Shown here piece by piece: positions 9,437-18,113 of a stretch of 64,000 nt of DNA; positions within the stretch are counted from its first letter, which is position 1, and each line of letters starts with the position of its first letter. This stretch comes from Rhizobium sp. WYJ-E13 (GTDB lineage Bacteria > Pseudomonadota > Alphaproteobacteria > Rhizobiales > Rhizobiaceae): assembly GCF_018987265.1 (NCBI RefSeq), contig NZ_CP076853.1, positions 992,001-1,056,000 of the forward strand. Direction: 5' to 3'. The notes under the pieces were generated by a model that was given only the letters and a program-made list of their open reading frames with translations, was not told the origin of the DNA and ran no database searches. The position numbers were made by a program, and so were the translations under genes.

Positions 9437-9516
9437 GATTATCCTGCACTTTCAGTGGGTTCGGATTGTTTCCGGAATCAGTTTGCCATGAAGTTGAATC
9501 AATTTGATAACAGCAG

Positions 9517-10470
9517 TCATCCTGCCGTTGCGCGCCGTTCGGCGTGAAGACCCAGCATATACATCGCGACTGTCGCCCCCGCAATGGCGGTGATATCGGC
9601 GTGATCGTAGGGCGGGGAGACTTCGACGACGTCTGCACCTCTGACATCGAGCTGCTTCAGGCGCTGCAGCACGGAGAGGATCTTCGCGCTGGACGGGCCG
9701 CCGGAAACCGGCGTGCCGGTGCCGGGCGCAAAGGCCGGATCGAGGCAGTCGATGTCGAAGGTCAGGTAGACGGGCGAGCCCTTCGTATGCGTGATGATTG
9801 TGGAAGCGATTTCGGTCGCGCTCATATCCTCGACCTGATGACCGTAGAGCAGGTGGATGCCGAAATCCTCCGGCGCGTGCGTCCGGATGCCGATCTGGAT
9901 CGAGCGATCGGGATCGATGAGGCCGGCGCGGGCCGCACGGGCCACGAAGGAGCCGTGGTCGATACGGCGCTCGTCGTCCAACCAGGTGTCCTGATGTGCA
10001 TCGAACTGCACGAGCGCCAGCGGGCCGTGTCGATCGACATGCGCCTTCAAGAGCGGCCATGTGACATAGTGGTCGCCGCCGAGGGTGAGCAGGAAGGCGC
10101 CGCTGTCGAGAATGGCGCTCGCCTGCCGCTCGATGGCCGCGGGCGTGTCCTGATGATTGCCGTAGTCGAGCAGGCAGTCGCCATAGTCGATGACGGCCAT
10201 CTCGGCGAAGAGATCGCGCTGGAACGGATATTGCGGATCATTATCGAAGATCGCCGAAGCCCGGCGGATCGCCTGCGGCCCGAAGCGTGTACCTGGCCGG
10301 TTGGAGGTCGCCGCATCGAAGGGAATGCCCCAGACGACAGCATCGGCTCCTGTCAGATCCTTGGTGAAGCGGCGGCGCATGAAGGAAAGCGCGCCGGCAA
10401 AGGTCGGGTCGGAGGCGGCCGATGTCAGGCTCTGCGCCGTGAAGGCATGGTCGATGGTCTTATTCGCCAA
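9517..10470 (-). CDS. speB: Agmatinase/ureohydrolase
   Basis: The 317-aa product has the full binuclear manganese site of the arginase superfamily: GGDHYVTWP, QFDAHQDTW and FDIDCLDPAFAPGTGTP, with the closing VVEVSPPYDHADITA motif. It should hydrolyse agmatine to putrescine and urea in the cytoplasm, though related guanidino-acid hydrolases cannot be excluded by sequence alone. Its start codon overlaps the end of the upstream monooxygenase-like gene by 11 bases, so the two are probably translationally coupled. Confidence 0.88.
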   Translation of the reverse strand: MANKTIDHAFTAQSLTSAASDPTFAGALSFMRRRFTKDLTGADAVVWGIPFDAATSNRPGTRFGPQAIRRASAIFDNDPQYPFQRDLFAEMAVIDYGDCLLDYGNHQDTPAAIERQASAILDSGAFLLTLGGDHYVTWPLLKAHVDRHGPLALVQFDAHQDTWLDDERRIDHGSFVARAARAGLIDPDRSIQIGIRTHAPEDFGIHLLYGHQVEDMSATEIASTIITHTKGSPVYLTFDIDCLDPAFAPGTGTPVSGGPSSAKILSVLQRLKQLDVRGADVVEVSPPYDHADITAIAGATVAMYMLGLHAERRATAG

Positions 10471-10828
10471 GGGAGGCTCCTTCCGCTGCAGTAAATTCGT
10501 AGGCGCGTTCTACTCGCGCAATACGAACCTTATACTGCTTGTACCAGCGCTCGCGACCAAGTCGCTCGGCGACCAGATGGCTTACGACCTGTTTCCACGC
10601 CTTGAGGCTTTCCTCGTCGGCCCAATAGGAATTGGTGATGCCGAAGCCATCGGTATCCCGCGCGCTCTCGGCCCCAAGACAGCCCGGCTGCTGCAGCGCC
10701 AGCTCCGTCATTCGGTCGGCCATGGCGCCGTACCCATTGTCGCCCTCGGTACGAACGGAGGAGAAGGTGACGACGTAATAGGGCGGTTCGGGTGTGGTGG
10801 CAAAGGGCGAGGGTTGGGTGGTCGACAT
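10460..10828 (-). CDS. Antibiotic biosynthesis monooxygenase (ABM)-like protein
   Basis: The 122-aa product starting MSTTQPSPF has a dimeric alpha-beta-barrel ABM pattern: a beta strand YYVVTFSSVR, a helix with MADRMTELALQQPGCLG, then SYWADEESLKAWKQVVSHL and the RWYKQYKVRIARVERAYEF strand. Such proteins are heme-degrading or quinone-oxidising in some families, but function is open. The ATG at 10828 has AAGGAA eight bases upstream. The open frame extends further upstream without an initiation signal. It overlaps speB by 11 bases. Confidence 0.75.
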   Translation of the reverse strand: MSTTQPSPFATTPEPPYYVVTFSSVRTEGDNGYGAMADRMTELALQQPGCLGAESARDTDGFGITNSYWADEESLKAWKQVVSHLVAERLGRERWYKQYKVRIARVERAYEFTAAEGASLGE

Positions 10829-10972
10829 GCTCAGGTTCCTTGTCTGGACAGGAAGGGGTAGGCGAGCGGCAGGTCGATTGCAAGCAGATGCGGCTTTGGC
10901 TTGCCCATGCGTTGACTTCGCAAATCGCTTCCAAGAAGCTGCTGCAAGCAAATCACCAGGGAGCCACAGGCA

Positions 10973-11350
10973 ATGTTCGATCACGTTTCGATCGGGGTTA
11001 AAAGCCTCGAAAGGTCACGCCAGTTCTATGATGCGGCACTGGCGCCGCTCGGTTACGAGCGGCTGTCGAATTTCGAGGGAACGATGGGGTACGGCGCCGA
11101 GAGGCCTGCCTTCTGGGTGAGCGAAGTGGAGCGCCCGGTGCCGGCGGATCGCGGCTCGGGACTGCATTTCTGCTTCGTCGCGACGAGTGAGGAAGCCGTC
11201 AACGCCTTCTACGCTGCCGCATTGGCCAATGGCGGCGAGGACAACGGTCCGCCGGGCATCCGCCCCGACTACAGCCAGTTCTATTATGCGGCCTTCATCA
11301 TCGATCCCGATGGTTATCGGCTCGAAGCCTTCTTCAACAAGCCCGAATAA
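10973..11350 (+). CDS. VOC-family (glyoxalase-like) protein
   Basis: A 125-aa single-domain vicinal-oxygen-chelate protein: MFDHVSIGVKSLERSRQFYD at the N-terminus holds the first His position, and YYAAFIIDPDGYRLEAFF near the end is the second metal-site strand. The ATG follows AGGGAGCCACAGGCA. It is divergent from the ABM gene, 144 bases away, and ends at a bidirectional terminator shared with rpsI. The substrate is unknown. Confidence 0.82.
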   Translation: MFDHVSIGVKSLERSRQFYDAALAPLGYERLSNFEGTMGYGAERPAFWVSEVERPVPADRGSGLHFCFVATSEEAVNAFYAAALANGGEDNGPPGIRPDYSQFYYAAFIIDPDGYRLEAFFNKPE

Positions 11351-11353
11351 ACG

Positions 11354-11380
11354 AAAAGGCCGGGCGAAAACCCGGCCTTC
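11354..11380. terminator. Bidirectional intrinsic terminator
   Basis: AAGGCCGGG at 11356-11364 pairs perfectly with CCCGGCCTT at 11371-11379 around a six-base loop. On the minus strand it is followed by TTTTCG, and on the plus strand by TCCC. It sits between the convergent VOC gene and rpsI and suits terminating rplM-rpsI best. Confidence 0.8.
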
Positions 11381-11405
11381 CCATGAAAGCATATCCAGAA
11401 AGCGA

Positions 11406-11879
11406 TTAGCGCTTCGAGAACTGGAACGAACGGCGGGCCTTGGCCTTGCCGTACTTCTTACGCTCGACGACGCGGCTGTCGCGGGTCAGGAAGCCGCCCT
11501 TCTTCAGGACCGAGCGCAGGCCCGGTTCGAAGTAGGTGAGGGCCTTGGACAGACCGTGGCGAACGGCACCGGCCTGGCCGGAAAGGCCGCCGCCAGCAAC
11601 GGTGGCGATGATGTCGAACTGGCCGTCACGGGCAGCAGCAACGATCGGCTGGCGCAGGATCATCTGCAGAACCGGACGTGCGAAATATTCCGCGAATTCC
11701 TTGCCGTTGACGATGATCTTGCCGGAGCCCGGCTTGACCCAGACGCGGGCAACGGCGTTCTTGCGCTTGCCGGTCGCGTAGGAACGGCCAAGCGAGTCGA
11801 CCTTGCGGACGTGAGCCGGAGCAGCAGCTGCTGCTTCAGACGACGTGCCGAGATCCTTCAGGGAGGAAAGGTCAGCCAT
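11406..11879 (-). CDS. rpsI: 30S ribosomal protein S9
   Basis: This small-subunit protein has a C-terminal tail that reaches the P-site tRNA. The product is 157 aa with an alphaproteobacterial N-terminal extension. The S9 core includes [18 protein letters not shown], the [19 protein letters not shown] segment and the basic tail [19 protein letters not shown]. It follows rplM with a 3-base spacer, the standard L13-S9 operon. Confidence 0.97.
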   Translation of the reverse strand: MADLSSLKDLGTSSEAAAAAPAHVRKVDSLGRSYATGKRKNAVARVWVKPGSGKIIVNGKEFAEYFARPVLQMILRQPIVAAARDGQFDIIATVAGGGLSGQAGAVRHGLSKALTYFEPGLRSVLKKGGFLTRDSRVVERKKYGKAKARRSFQFSKR

Positions 11880-11882
11880 TTA

Positions 11883-12347
11883 TCAGGCGCTCCTTACGTT
11901 CTTCTTGTTCAGCGAGGCGACGTCGAGGACGGACGGCTGCTGGGCTTCGTGGGGATGGTTCGGGCCGGCGTAAACACGCAGGTTCTTCATCTGGCGACGG
12001 CCGAGCGGGCCGCGGGGAACCATGCGCTCAACAGCCTTCTCGAGGACGCGCTCCGGAAAGCGGCCTTCGATGATCTGGCGAGCCGTACGCTCCTTGATGC
12101 CACCGGCATAACCGGTGTGCCAGTAGTAAACCTTGTCGGAATACTTCTTGCCGGTGAAAACGACCTTGTCAGCGTTGATGACGATAACATTGTCGCCGTC
12201 GTCAACGTGAGGCGTGAAAGTTGCCTTGTGCTTGCCACGCAGACGCATAGCGATAACGGAAGCGAGACGGCCAACGACGAGCCCTTCGGCGTCGATGACG
12301 ACCCACTTCTTCTCCACCTCTGCAGGCTTCTGGGAGAAGGTTGCCAT
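11883..12347 (-). CDS. rplM: 50S ribosomal protein L13
   Basis: The 154-aa product shows the L13 family landmarks: [16 protein letters not shown] near the N-terminus, [18 protein letters not shown], and [21 protein letters not shown]. The start ATG at 12347 begins [15 protein letters not shown], the usual rhizobial L13 N-terminus. An in-frame start at 12374 is upstream and less likely. A sigma70-type promoter is visible about 130 bases upstream. Confidence 0.97.
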   Translation of the reverse strand: MATFSQKPAEVEKKWVVIDAEGLVVGRLASVIAMRLRGKHKATFTPHVDDGDNVIVINADKVVFTGKKYSDKVYYWHTGYAGGIKERTARQIIEGRFPERVLEKAVERMVPRGPLGRRQMKNLRVYAGPNHPHEAQQPSVLDVASLNKKNVRSA

Positions 12348-12473
12348 AATTGTCACTCTCTCTTGGATCCCCATGCCCGAAGGCGAAGGGGCGTTTCTTG
12401 TTGCTTGGCTTGGCCGATCGAAAGACAGACCAAAAAAGAAAACAGCCCCGAAAGGCTGGATTTCCGGCGCGGC

Positions 12474-12501
12474 TTATAGCGGCAAACCCCCATTGGGTCA
12501 A
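12474..12501 (-). promoter_or_regulatory. Sigma70-type promoter for rplM-rpsI
   Basis: Read on the minus strand: TTGACC (12501-12496), a 16-base spacer, then CTATAA (12479-12474). Both hexamers are close to the vegetative consensus used in rhizobia. The distance to the rplM ATG is about 125 bases, leaving a leader in which L13-type autoregulation could act, though I see no recognisable structure. Confidence 0.65.
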
Positions 12502-12625
12502 TATAAGCGATTCTGAAGGCCGTAAAAATAGATATGTGAAAACAATGGTTTAAATGCAGGGTATCTGAATACCTCACTTTAATGCATCCAAAAGCAGGAG
12601 GTTTTGCCCTTCAGGAGGCGCTGCG

Positions 12626-12691
12626 ATGCCGTATTCGGCTCGAAATCGCCGCACCCTTGTGGCACAAGGGCGGGATAGAGACAGCGTATAG
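12626..12691 (+). CDS. Possible 21-codon leader ORF
   Basis: The ATG at 12626 sits seven bases after a perfect AGGAGG. The ORF encodes a basic peptide (MPYSARNRRTLV...) and stops nine bases before the enoyl-CoA hydratase ATG. The gene body contains a perfect 7-bp hairpin. It could be a leader peptide coupled to the downstream gene or a chance ORF. The downstream gene's own ribosome site (GGAA) is weaker. Confidence 0.3.
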   Translation: MPYSARNRRTLVAQGRDRDSV

Positions 12692-12700
12692 GAATGTGCC

Positions 12701-13534
12701 ATGGCCGAGATCGTATCCTTCCGCAGGGACAACAACAATTCGGGCGAGGGCGCCCTTGTGCTCCGTCAGCTTTCCGACGGCATATTGCGCCTGACGCTCA
12801 ACAATCCGCCGGCCAATGCCCTGTCGATATCGACAATGGAAACGCTGATGGGCGAGTTGCAGGGCGCGGCCGACGACGAGGACGTGCGCATCGTCGTCAT
12901 CGCATCGACCGGCAATATCTTTTCCGCCGGCCACGACCTCAAGGAACTGACGGCCCACCGCGCCGACGAGGATGATGGCGTCGCCTTCTTCGAGGAGACC
13001 TTCGCGCTGGCCGCCGACCTGATGCTGGAGATCGGCCGCCTTCCGAAGCCCGTCATTGCCGAGATCGACGGGTTGGCGACGGCAGCGGGCTGCCAGCTCG
13101 TCGCAAGCTGCGATCTCGCGATCTGCACGGATACGTCCACCTTCTGCACGCCGGGCGTCAATATCGGCCTTTTCTGCGCGACGCCGGCTGTCGCCGTCTC
13201 CCGCGCCGCCCACCGCAAGCAGGCGATGGAAATGCTTCTGACGGGCGAGACGATCGATGCCTCGACTGCCAAGGATTTCGGTCTGGTCAACCGCATCGTG
13301 CCGAAGCAATATCTCACGCAGGTCGTCAGCAAATATGCTTCCGTCATCGCCTCGAAGTCGCCGCAGGCGCTGAGGATCGGCAAGGAGGCCTTCTACCGGC
13401 AATTGGAGATGCCCATTCAGGAGGCCTATGATTATGCCGCCAGCGTCATGGTCGACAGCATGCTGACCGGCGATGCGCAAGAAGGCATCGGGGCCTTCCT
13501 CGGCAAGCGTACACCCGAGTGGAAGGACGATTGA
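12701..13534 (+). CDS. Enoyl-CoA hydratase/isomerase (crotonase) family protein
   Basis: The 277-aa product has the crotonase fold. The first oxyanion-hole strand is IFSAGHDLKEL, the second region is IDGLATAAGCQLVASCDLAI, and CTPGVNIGLFCATPAVAVSR follows. The catalytic glutamates of true hydratase (E144/E164 in the rat enzyme) do not stand out: the second position falls at the GLFC segment. A lyase or ECHDC3-like role is therefore as likely as classical beta-oxidation. It ends exactly where the convergent EamA gene ends. Confidence 0.85.
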   Translation: MAEIVSFRRDNNNSGEGALVLRQLSDGILRLTLNNPPANALSISTMETLMGELQGAADDEDVRIVVIASTGNIFSAGHDLKELTAHRADEDDGVAFFEETFALAADLMLEIGRLPKPVIAEIDGLATAAGCQLVASCDLAICTDTSTFCTPGVNIGLFCATPAVAVSRAAHRKQAMEMLLTGETIDASTAKDFGLVNRIVPKQYLTQVVSKYASVIASKSPQALRIGKEAFYRQLEMPIQEAYDYAASVMVDSMLTGDAQEGIGAFLGKRTPEWKDD

Positions 13535-14371
13535 TCAGGCAAGCTTCAGGACCAGCCCGCCGAGCGCGATGATGATGCCGGCAAGATAGCGCCAGACGCT
13601 CGCCTTTTCCTTCAGCACCAGAACCGAGATGGCAAGCGCAAACAGGATGGCGGTTTCGCGTAGCGCCGCCACGGTCGCAACCGGCGCCTTCGTCATCGCC
13701 CAGAGTGCCAGCCCGTAGGACGCGATCGAGCCCGCCCCGCCGATCAGCCCACGCCACCAGTTGCGCCTGACGTGCTTGCCGACAGTCGCCAGACCACGCT
13801 GGGAGACCGCCCAGGTAAGGAGCAGAACCGGCGGCAGGAGCGACATCCACAGCGTGTAGGAAACCGCATTGCCGGAAAGCCGGGCGCCGATACCGTCCAC
13901 ATAGGTATAGGTTGCGATGACGCAGGCGTTGACGAGGGCCAGCATGATCGCATGGCGGCTGCCTTGGCGCGCTTCGAAGGCGAGTGTGAGGATCCCGGCG
14001 CAGATCGTCATGGTGCCGGCAAGCGCTCCACCCGTCAGGTTCTCTCCTAGGATGAAGCCGCTGGTAGCGACGATGAGCAGCGGCGCTGCCCCGCGCATCA
14101 GCGGATAGACGAGGCCGATATCGCCCGCCCTGTAGGCGGCGGCGACCAGCTGGAAATAGGCAAATTGCAGGATGGCGGAGACGCCGATGAAAGGCCAGGC
14201 CTGCGGCTGCGGCAGGGGAAGCAGCGGCAGGAAAGGCAGCGAGGCGACCGCGCCGCCTGCAGAGATCAGCGCCGCATCGAGCGACTTGTCATTGCCCGCT
14301 TTGATGATGGCATTCCAAGTCGCATGCAGAAGAGCACCGAAAAGGACGAGAAGAACGACGTCGAGGGGCAA
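13535..14371 (-). CDS. EamA/DMT-superfamily transporter
   Basis: Ten hydrophobic helices in two five-helix repeats identify a drug/metabolite transporter. The N-terminal repeat begins DVVLLVLFGALLHATWNAI, and the second repeat ends LAGIIIALGGLVLKL. Substrates of this type are often amino acids or nucleobases, but cannot be read from sequence. No ATG is available at the N-terminus. A TTG at 14371 (LPLDVVLL) has GGA about nine bases upstream and is preferred. Another TTG at 14419 has its purine stretch too close. The start is uncertain. Confidence 0.75.
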   Translation of the reverse strand: MPLDVVLLVLFGALLHATWNAIIKAGNDKSLDAALISAGGAVASLPFLPLLPLPQPQAWPFIGVSAILQFAYFQLVAAAYRAGDIGLVYPLMRGAAPLLIVATSGFILGENLTGGALAGTMTICAGILTLAFEARQGSRHAIMLALVNACVIATYTYVDGIGARLSGNAVSYTLWMSLLPPVLLLTWAVSQRGLATVGKHVRRNWWRGLIGGAGSIASYGLALWAMTKAPVATVAALRETAILFALAISVLVLKEKASVWRYLAGIIIALGGLVLKLA

Positions 14372-14851
14372 GATGGATGGTCCGGGAGCGGTGCAACAAA
14401 ATATGGGAAAGTATCGCAACTTTTCCGTTTAATCATGCCCTGTAAAATACAACCTTTGTCTGCGCGATTTAATCTGAAGGTGTATTCCGCATGTACAAAA
14501 TATGAATAACATGGATTGGTGAGGTGAACAATTGCCCACTGTTGTAGCAATTTCTGCGTGCGCTCGAAATACGTCAATTATACTCACCTTATTCAACTAT
14601 GAGATGTTTCTAATGAACGTGTGAACATATCGTGATCAAATTGTGCATGAAAGGTGAAGTTCTCGTGGAGAAAGAGAATGTCGGCAATCTTATGATGCTG
14701 AAATATAGACATTATTCTATAACTTTGAAATGGTTATAAATTTGCAACCGAAAGAGATTTTGTTGAGATTTTTGTATCCCTGGATTGAATCTCGATCCTT
14801 TCGCGGGTGCGAAAGGATCGATAATATTCACATTTCTGAATAAACGGTGGG
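14372..14851. other. AT-rich intergenic region with one hairpin
   Basis: About 480 bases of visibly lower GC than the surroundings, without a plausible gene. The only structured element is a perfect 12-bp inverted repeat: CGATCCTTTCGC at 14793-14804 and its complement at 14809-14820 with a 4-base loop. It lies just after the 3' end of the minus-strand secreted-protein gene, so may end its transcript, but no T-run follows. Confidence 0.6.
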
Positions 14852-15175
14852 TTAGAGACTATAGTGTGGAATGAAGAGCATCCCGTCGAGGTTGTCCAGG
14901 TTCTGGCAGTTCAGCACCCGGCACTTGGGATTGTCCTTGGAGGGAATGCTCGTCCATTCCGCATAGTCGGTCGCATCGCAGTAGTTGCTGTTGCGGACAT
15001 AGCGGTCGTAGAGTGGAAGGCCGCGCGGCGAGGTGTAGCGAAAGATGACGGCGCCTTCGTTGTGAATCGCCGCCCGCACGCTCTGGCAGCTCATGGCAAG
15101 CGGATTGTAGCGTGAGATCGCAAGCGTCGGCGAGGCCGCCAGCACGAGCGCGAGCGAAAGGATTACTTTTTTCAT
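14852..15175 (-). CDS. Small secreted protein of unknown function
   Basis: The 107-residue product has a clear Sec signal peptide (MKKVILSLALVLAASPTLA, cleavage near residue 19) and a mature part with four cysteines, suitable for two disulfides (MSCQSVRAAI, NYCDATDY, KCRVLNCQNLDNL). It includes a motif around FRYTSPRGLPLYDRYV. It is probably periplasmic. The ATG follows GGGAGA nine bases upstream. I recognise similar rhizobial hypothetical proteins but no assigned function. Confidence 0.7.
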   Translation of the reverse strand: MKKVILSLALVLAASPTLAISRYNPLAMSCQSVRAAIHNEGAVIFRYTSPRGLPLYDRYVRNSNYCDATDYAEWTSIPSKDNPKCRVLNCQNLDNLDGMLFIPHYSL

Positions 15176-15292
15176 GGCACAAATTCTCCCTGATATTTCC
15201 GGCACCTATATATACGTTGAAACGAGCCGCCCGGTTTCAATGATCAGCGACTGTCAGATCCGCCTCCTGACACCAGACTGGAGACACCAGAT

Positions 15293-15721
15293 ATGAACCA
15301 TGATGACTATGCCGACGACTATCTCTCCGGCATTCTGAAATCCGTGAAAACCATCGCGCTGACGGGGGCTTCGCCCAATCCGGCCCGGCCTAGCAATGGT
15401 GTCATGGGCTATCTCCTGTCGCGCGGCTACAGGGTCATTCCCGTCAATCCAGGGCAGGCGGGCAAGGAGATCCACGGCCAGACCGTCTATGCCCGCCTTG
15501 GCGACATTCCCGAGCCGGTCGACATGGTCGATGTCTTCCGCGCATCCGAATATCTCGACGGGGTAGTGGATGAGGCGCTGGCACTCGAGCCCCGCCCGCA
15601 GGTCGTATGGGCGCAGCTCGGCGTGCGCGACGATAGAGCCGCCGCCAAGGCGGAAGCCGGTGGCATTAAAGTCGTGATGAACCGCTGCCCGGCGATCGAA
15701 TATCCGCGTCTTTTCGGCTGA
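15293..15721 (+). CDS. CoA-binding domain protein (YccU-like)
   Basis: A 142-aa Rossmann-type CoA-binding protein related to E. coli YccU and to the N-terminal part of succinyl-CoA synthetase alpha. The nucleotide loop is TIALTGASPNPARPSNGVMGYL, and the family motifs YRVIPVNPG, VDMVDVFRASE and VWAQLGVRDD are present, ending with MNRCPAIEYPRL. It is cytoplasmic with no confirmed function. It precedes metY by 117 bases. Confidence 0.85.
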   Translation: MNHDDYADDYLSGILKSVKTIALTGASPNPARPSNGVMGYLLSRGYRVIPVNPGQAGKEIHGQTVYARLGDIPEPVDMVDVFRASEYLDGVVDEALALEPRPQVVWAQLGVRDDRAAAKAEAGGIKVVMNRCPAIEYPRLFG

Positions 15722-15778
15722 CGCTGCCAGGCGGGATGGATTTTCTTCGGAACGCGCCGCGGTTGAAAAAGATCGCGG

Positions 15779-15806
15779 TTAACTTTCACATTCGAGTGGT
15801 TATGAT
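15779..15806 (+). promoter_or_regulatory. Probable promoter for metY
   Basis: TTAACT at 15779-15784, a 16-base spacer and TATGAT at 15801-15806 form a plausible vegetative promoter 33 bases before the metY ATG. No SAM-II or SAM-I riboswitch pattern is visible in the leader, which is too short for one downstream of this promoter. Confidence 0.45.
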
Positions 15807-15838
15807 CGCGCCCGTCAACAACAATACGGGAGGACGAC

Positions 15839-17122
15839 ATGGCCAAAAACGATCCGGGATTCAACACGCTGGCAATCCATGCGGGTGCACAGCCCGATCC
15901 GGCGACCGGCGCGCGGATAACACCTATTTACCAGACGACAGCCTTCGTCTTCAACGATTCCGACCATGCCGCGGCACTGTTCGGCCTGCAGCAGTTTGGC
16001 AATATCTATACCCGCATCATGAACCCCACGCAGGCGGTTCTGGAGGAACGTGTCGCAGCCCTTGAAGGCGGTACGGCGGCTCTTGCCGTTGCCTCCGGCC
16101 ATGCGGCGCAGATGATCGTCTTCCATACGCTGATGCGCCCCGGCGAGAATTTCGTCGCCGCCCGCCGTCTCTATGGCGGTTCGATCAACCAGTTCGGCCA
16201 TGCCTTCGAGAATTTCGGCTGGCAGGTGCGCTGGGCCGATCCCGACAATCCCGAGGATTTCGAGAGCAAGATCGATGACAAGACGCGGGCGGTCTTCATC
16301 GAAAGTCTCGCCAATCCCGGCGGGACCTTCGTCGATATTGCGGCTATCGCCGAAATCGCCCATCGTCACGATCTGCCGCTGATCGTCGACAACACAATGG
16401 CCACGCCCTATCTCATTCGGCCGATCGAGCATGGCGCCGATATCGTCGTGCATTCGCTGACCAAATTCCTCGGCGGCCATGGCAACTCCATGGGCGGCAT
16501 CATCGTCGATGGCGGCACTTTCGACTGGTCGAAGACCGGCAACTACCCGATGCTGTCCAGCCCGCGGCCGGAATATAACGGCGTCGTGCTGCATCAGACT
16601 TTCGGCAATTTCGCCTTCGCGATCGCCTGCCGCGTGCTCGGCCTGCGCGACCTTGGCCCTGCGATCTCGCCTTTCAACGCTTTCCTGATCCTGACCGGCA
16701 TCGAGACGCTGCCGCTGCGCATGCAACGCCATTGCGACAACGCGCTTCATGTCGCCAAATGGCTGAAGGCTCATTCGAAGATCGCCTGGGTAAACTATGC
16801 CGGTCTGGAGGACGACCCGAATCACGCTCTTCAGCAGCGCTACTCGCCGAAAGGCCCAGGTTCCGTCTTCACCTTCGGCGTCAAGGGCGGTTACGAGGCA
16901 GGCAAGACGCTGGTCGAGGGTTTGGAACTCTTCTCGCATCTCGCCAATATCGGCGATACGCGCTCCCTCGTGATCCATCCGGCCTCCACCACGCACCGGC
17001 AACTGACCGACGAGCAGAAGATCGCCGCCGGCGCCGGGCCGGACGTGGTGCGCCTCTCCGTCGGCATCGAGGATGTGAAGGACATCATCGCCGATCTCGA
17101 ACAGTCGCTGTCGAAGATCTGA
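15839..17122 (+). CDS. metY: O-acetylhomoserine aminocarboxypropyltransferase
   Basis: This PLP enzyme makes homocysteine directly from O-acetylhomoserine and sulfide. The 427-aa product follows the MetY/Met17 branch of the Cys/Met metabolism family. The N-terminal motif is [27 protein letters not shown], the PLP-lysine region is [17 protein letters not shown], and [16 protein letters not shown] (as [16 protein letters not shown]) is near the C-terminus. The ATG follows GGGAGGACGAC. It is followed after 12 bases by a LysE-family exporter gene and a cupin gene, likely one operon. Confidence 0.92.
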   Translation: MAKNDPGFNTLAIHAGAQPDPATGARITPIYQTTAFVFNDSDHAAALFGLQQFGNIYTRIMNPTQAVLEERVAALEGGTAALAVASGHAAQMIVFHTLMRPGENFVAARRLYGGSINQFGHAFENFGWQVRWADPDNPEDFESKIDDKTRAVFIESLANPGGTFVDIAAIAEIAHRHDLPLIVDNTMATPYLIRPIEHGADIVVHSLTKFLGGHGNSMGGIIVDGGTFDWSKTGNYPMLSSPRPEYNGVVLHQTFGNFAFAIACRVLGLRDLGPAISPFNAFLILTGIETLPLRMQRHCDNALHVAKWLKAHSKIAWVNYAGLEDDPNHALQQRYSPKGPGSVFTFGVKGGYEAGKTLVEGLELFSHLANIGDTRSLVIHPASTTHRQLTDEQKIAAGAGPDVVRLSVGIEDVKDIIADLEQSLSKI

Positions 17123-17134
17123 GCAAAGGCTTGC

Positions 17135-17752
17135 ATGTTCCTGCTCTCCGTTGCAGCCATCTGGGCGGTGGCCGCCATCACGCCGGGGCCGAACTTCTTC
17201 ATCGTCGTCAGAACGGCGCTGGAGGGGTCGCGAAGTGCCGCGGTGGCCGTCATCGCCGGCGTCATCCTCGGCACCTTCTGCTGGGGGCTTGCCGGCTGGC
17301 TGGGGATCAGTGCGCTTTTTGCGGCGGCGCCCTTCGCCCATCTGTTCCTGAAGGTCGCGGGCGGGCTTTATCTCTGTTTCCTCGGTGCAAAGCTCGTCTG
17401 GCACACCTGGCGGAAGGCTGGCCGAGGAGAGCCGCAGGCCGCGCGGGCGGGGATCGGCCCCAAGCAGGCTTTTTATTCAGGGCTTGCGACCAACCTCGCC
17501 AATCCGAAATCGGCTTTCTTCGTCGCCTCGCTCTTTGCGGCAACGCTGCCGGCCGAGCATAGCTGGATGCAGGGTGTTGCTGCCGTCGCCACCATGGTTC
17601 TGGTCTCCTCGCTCTGGTACTCCTTCGTGCTGACGGTGCTGCGCAACCCTGCCCTTGCTGACGCCTATACGCGCGGCCGCAAGACACTCGATGCTGCGGC
17701 CGGCGTCATCTTCATGGGCTTCGGCCTGAAACTTCTGACCTCGGTGCGATAA
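17135..17752 (+). CDS. LysE-family amino acid exporter
   Basis: The 205-aa product has six hydrophobic helices and the LysE/RhtB N-terminal signature AAITPGPNFFIVVRTALEGSR. The ALNPK-type motif of the third helix is represented by GLATNLANPKSAFF. It is an inner-membrane exporter of amino acids or derivatives. Placement 12 bases after metY suggests export of a sulfur amino acid or relief of overflow, which is inference only. The next gene (cupin) starts 2 bases after its stop. Confidence 0.87.
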   Translation: MFLLSVAAIWAVAAITPGPNFFIVVRTALEGSRSAAVAVIAGVILGTFCWGLAGWLGISALFAAAPFAHLFLKVAGGLYLCFLGAKLVWHTWRKAGRGEPQAARAGIGPKQAFYSGLATNLANPKSAFFVASLFAATLPAEHSWMQGVAAVATMVLVSSLWYSFVLTVLRNPALADAYTRGRKTLDAAAGVIFMGFGLKLLTSVR

Positions 17753-17754
17753 CC

Positions 17755-18099
17755 ATGGCAAACATGATCTCCTTCGATATCGACGGCGTCGAACCGGAAG
17801 TCGGCGCTCCCGCCGCCGAGCGCATCGTTTCCGGCAATCCGCAATTTCGAACCTGGAATCTCGAGGAGGCCGACGGCGGCCTCTATGCCGGCATCTGGGA
17901 GGCGGCACCGGGCAAGTGGCGGATCGTCTATGAGGAATGGGAATATTTCAGCATCCTCTCCGGCCATTCCATCGTGACCGAAGACGGCGGCGAGCCGATT
18001 CATCTGAAGGCGGGCGACCGGATGATCCTCAGGCCCGGCTTCGAGGGGACCTGGGAAGTCGTCGAAACGACTCGCAAGGATTATGTGATCAAGGTTTGA
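17755..18099 (+). CDS. Cupin-domain protein
   Basis: A 114-residue single cupin of the DUF861/EutQ-like type: RIVYEEWEYFSILSGHSIVTEDGG forms the first cupin motif without the usual HxH pair, and HLKAGDRMILRPGFEGTWEV forms the second. Loss of the metal-binding histidines argues for sugar or ligand binding rather than metal catalysis. It starts 2 bases after the LysE-type gene and is probably translated with it. No specific function can be given. Confidence 0.8.
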   Translation: MANMISFDIDGVEPEVGAPAAERIVSGNPQFRTWNLEEADGGLYAGIWEAAPGKWRIVYEEWEYFSILSGHSIVTEDGGEPIHLKAGDRMILRPGFEGTWEVVETTRKDYVIKV

Positions 18100-18113
18100 G
18101 CGGCAGAGGCCGG

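Larger units (their letters stand above)
12348..12700. other. Intergenic region between rplM and the enoyl-CoA hydratase gene
   Basis: This divergent spacer holds the rplM promoter (12474-12501), an AT-rich stretch with the inverted repeat GGTAT-CTGA-ATACC, two AGGAGG sequences, a short ORF (12626-12691), and the hairpin CCCTTGT-GGC-ACAAGGG inside that ORF. No clear promoter for the hydratase gene was found. Confidence 0.6.

Noticed and set aside
15722-15838. A SAM riboswitch in front of metY
   Set aside because: SAM-II elements precede some methionine genes in Alphaproteobacteria, but the conserved core is absent and the leader after the likely promoter is only about 30 bases.
15815-17404. 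A 529-codon minus-strand frame over metY
   Set aside because: Shadow of metY; no recognisable family and it spans the start of the LysE gene.
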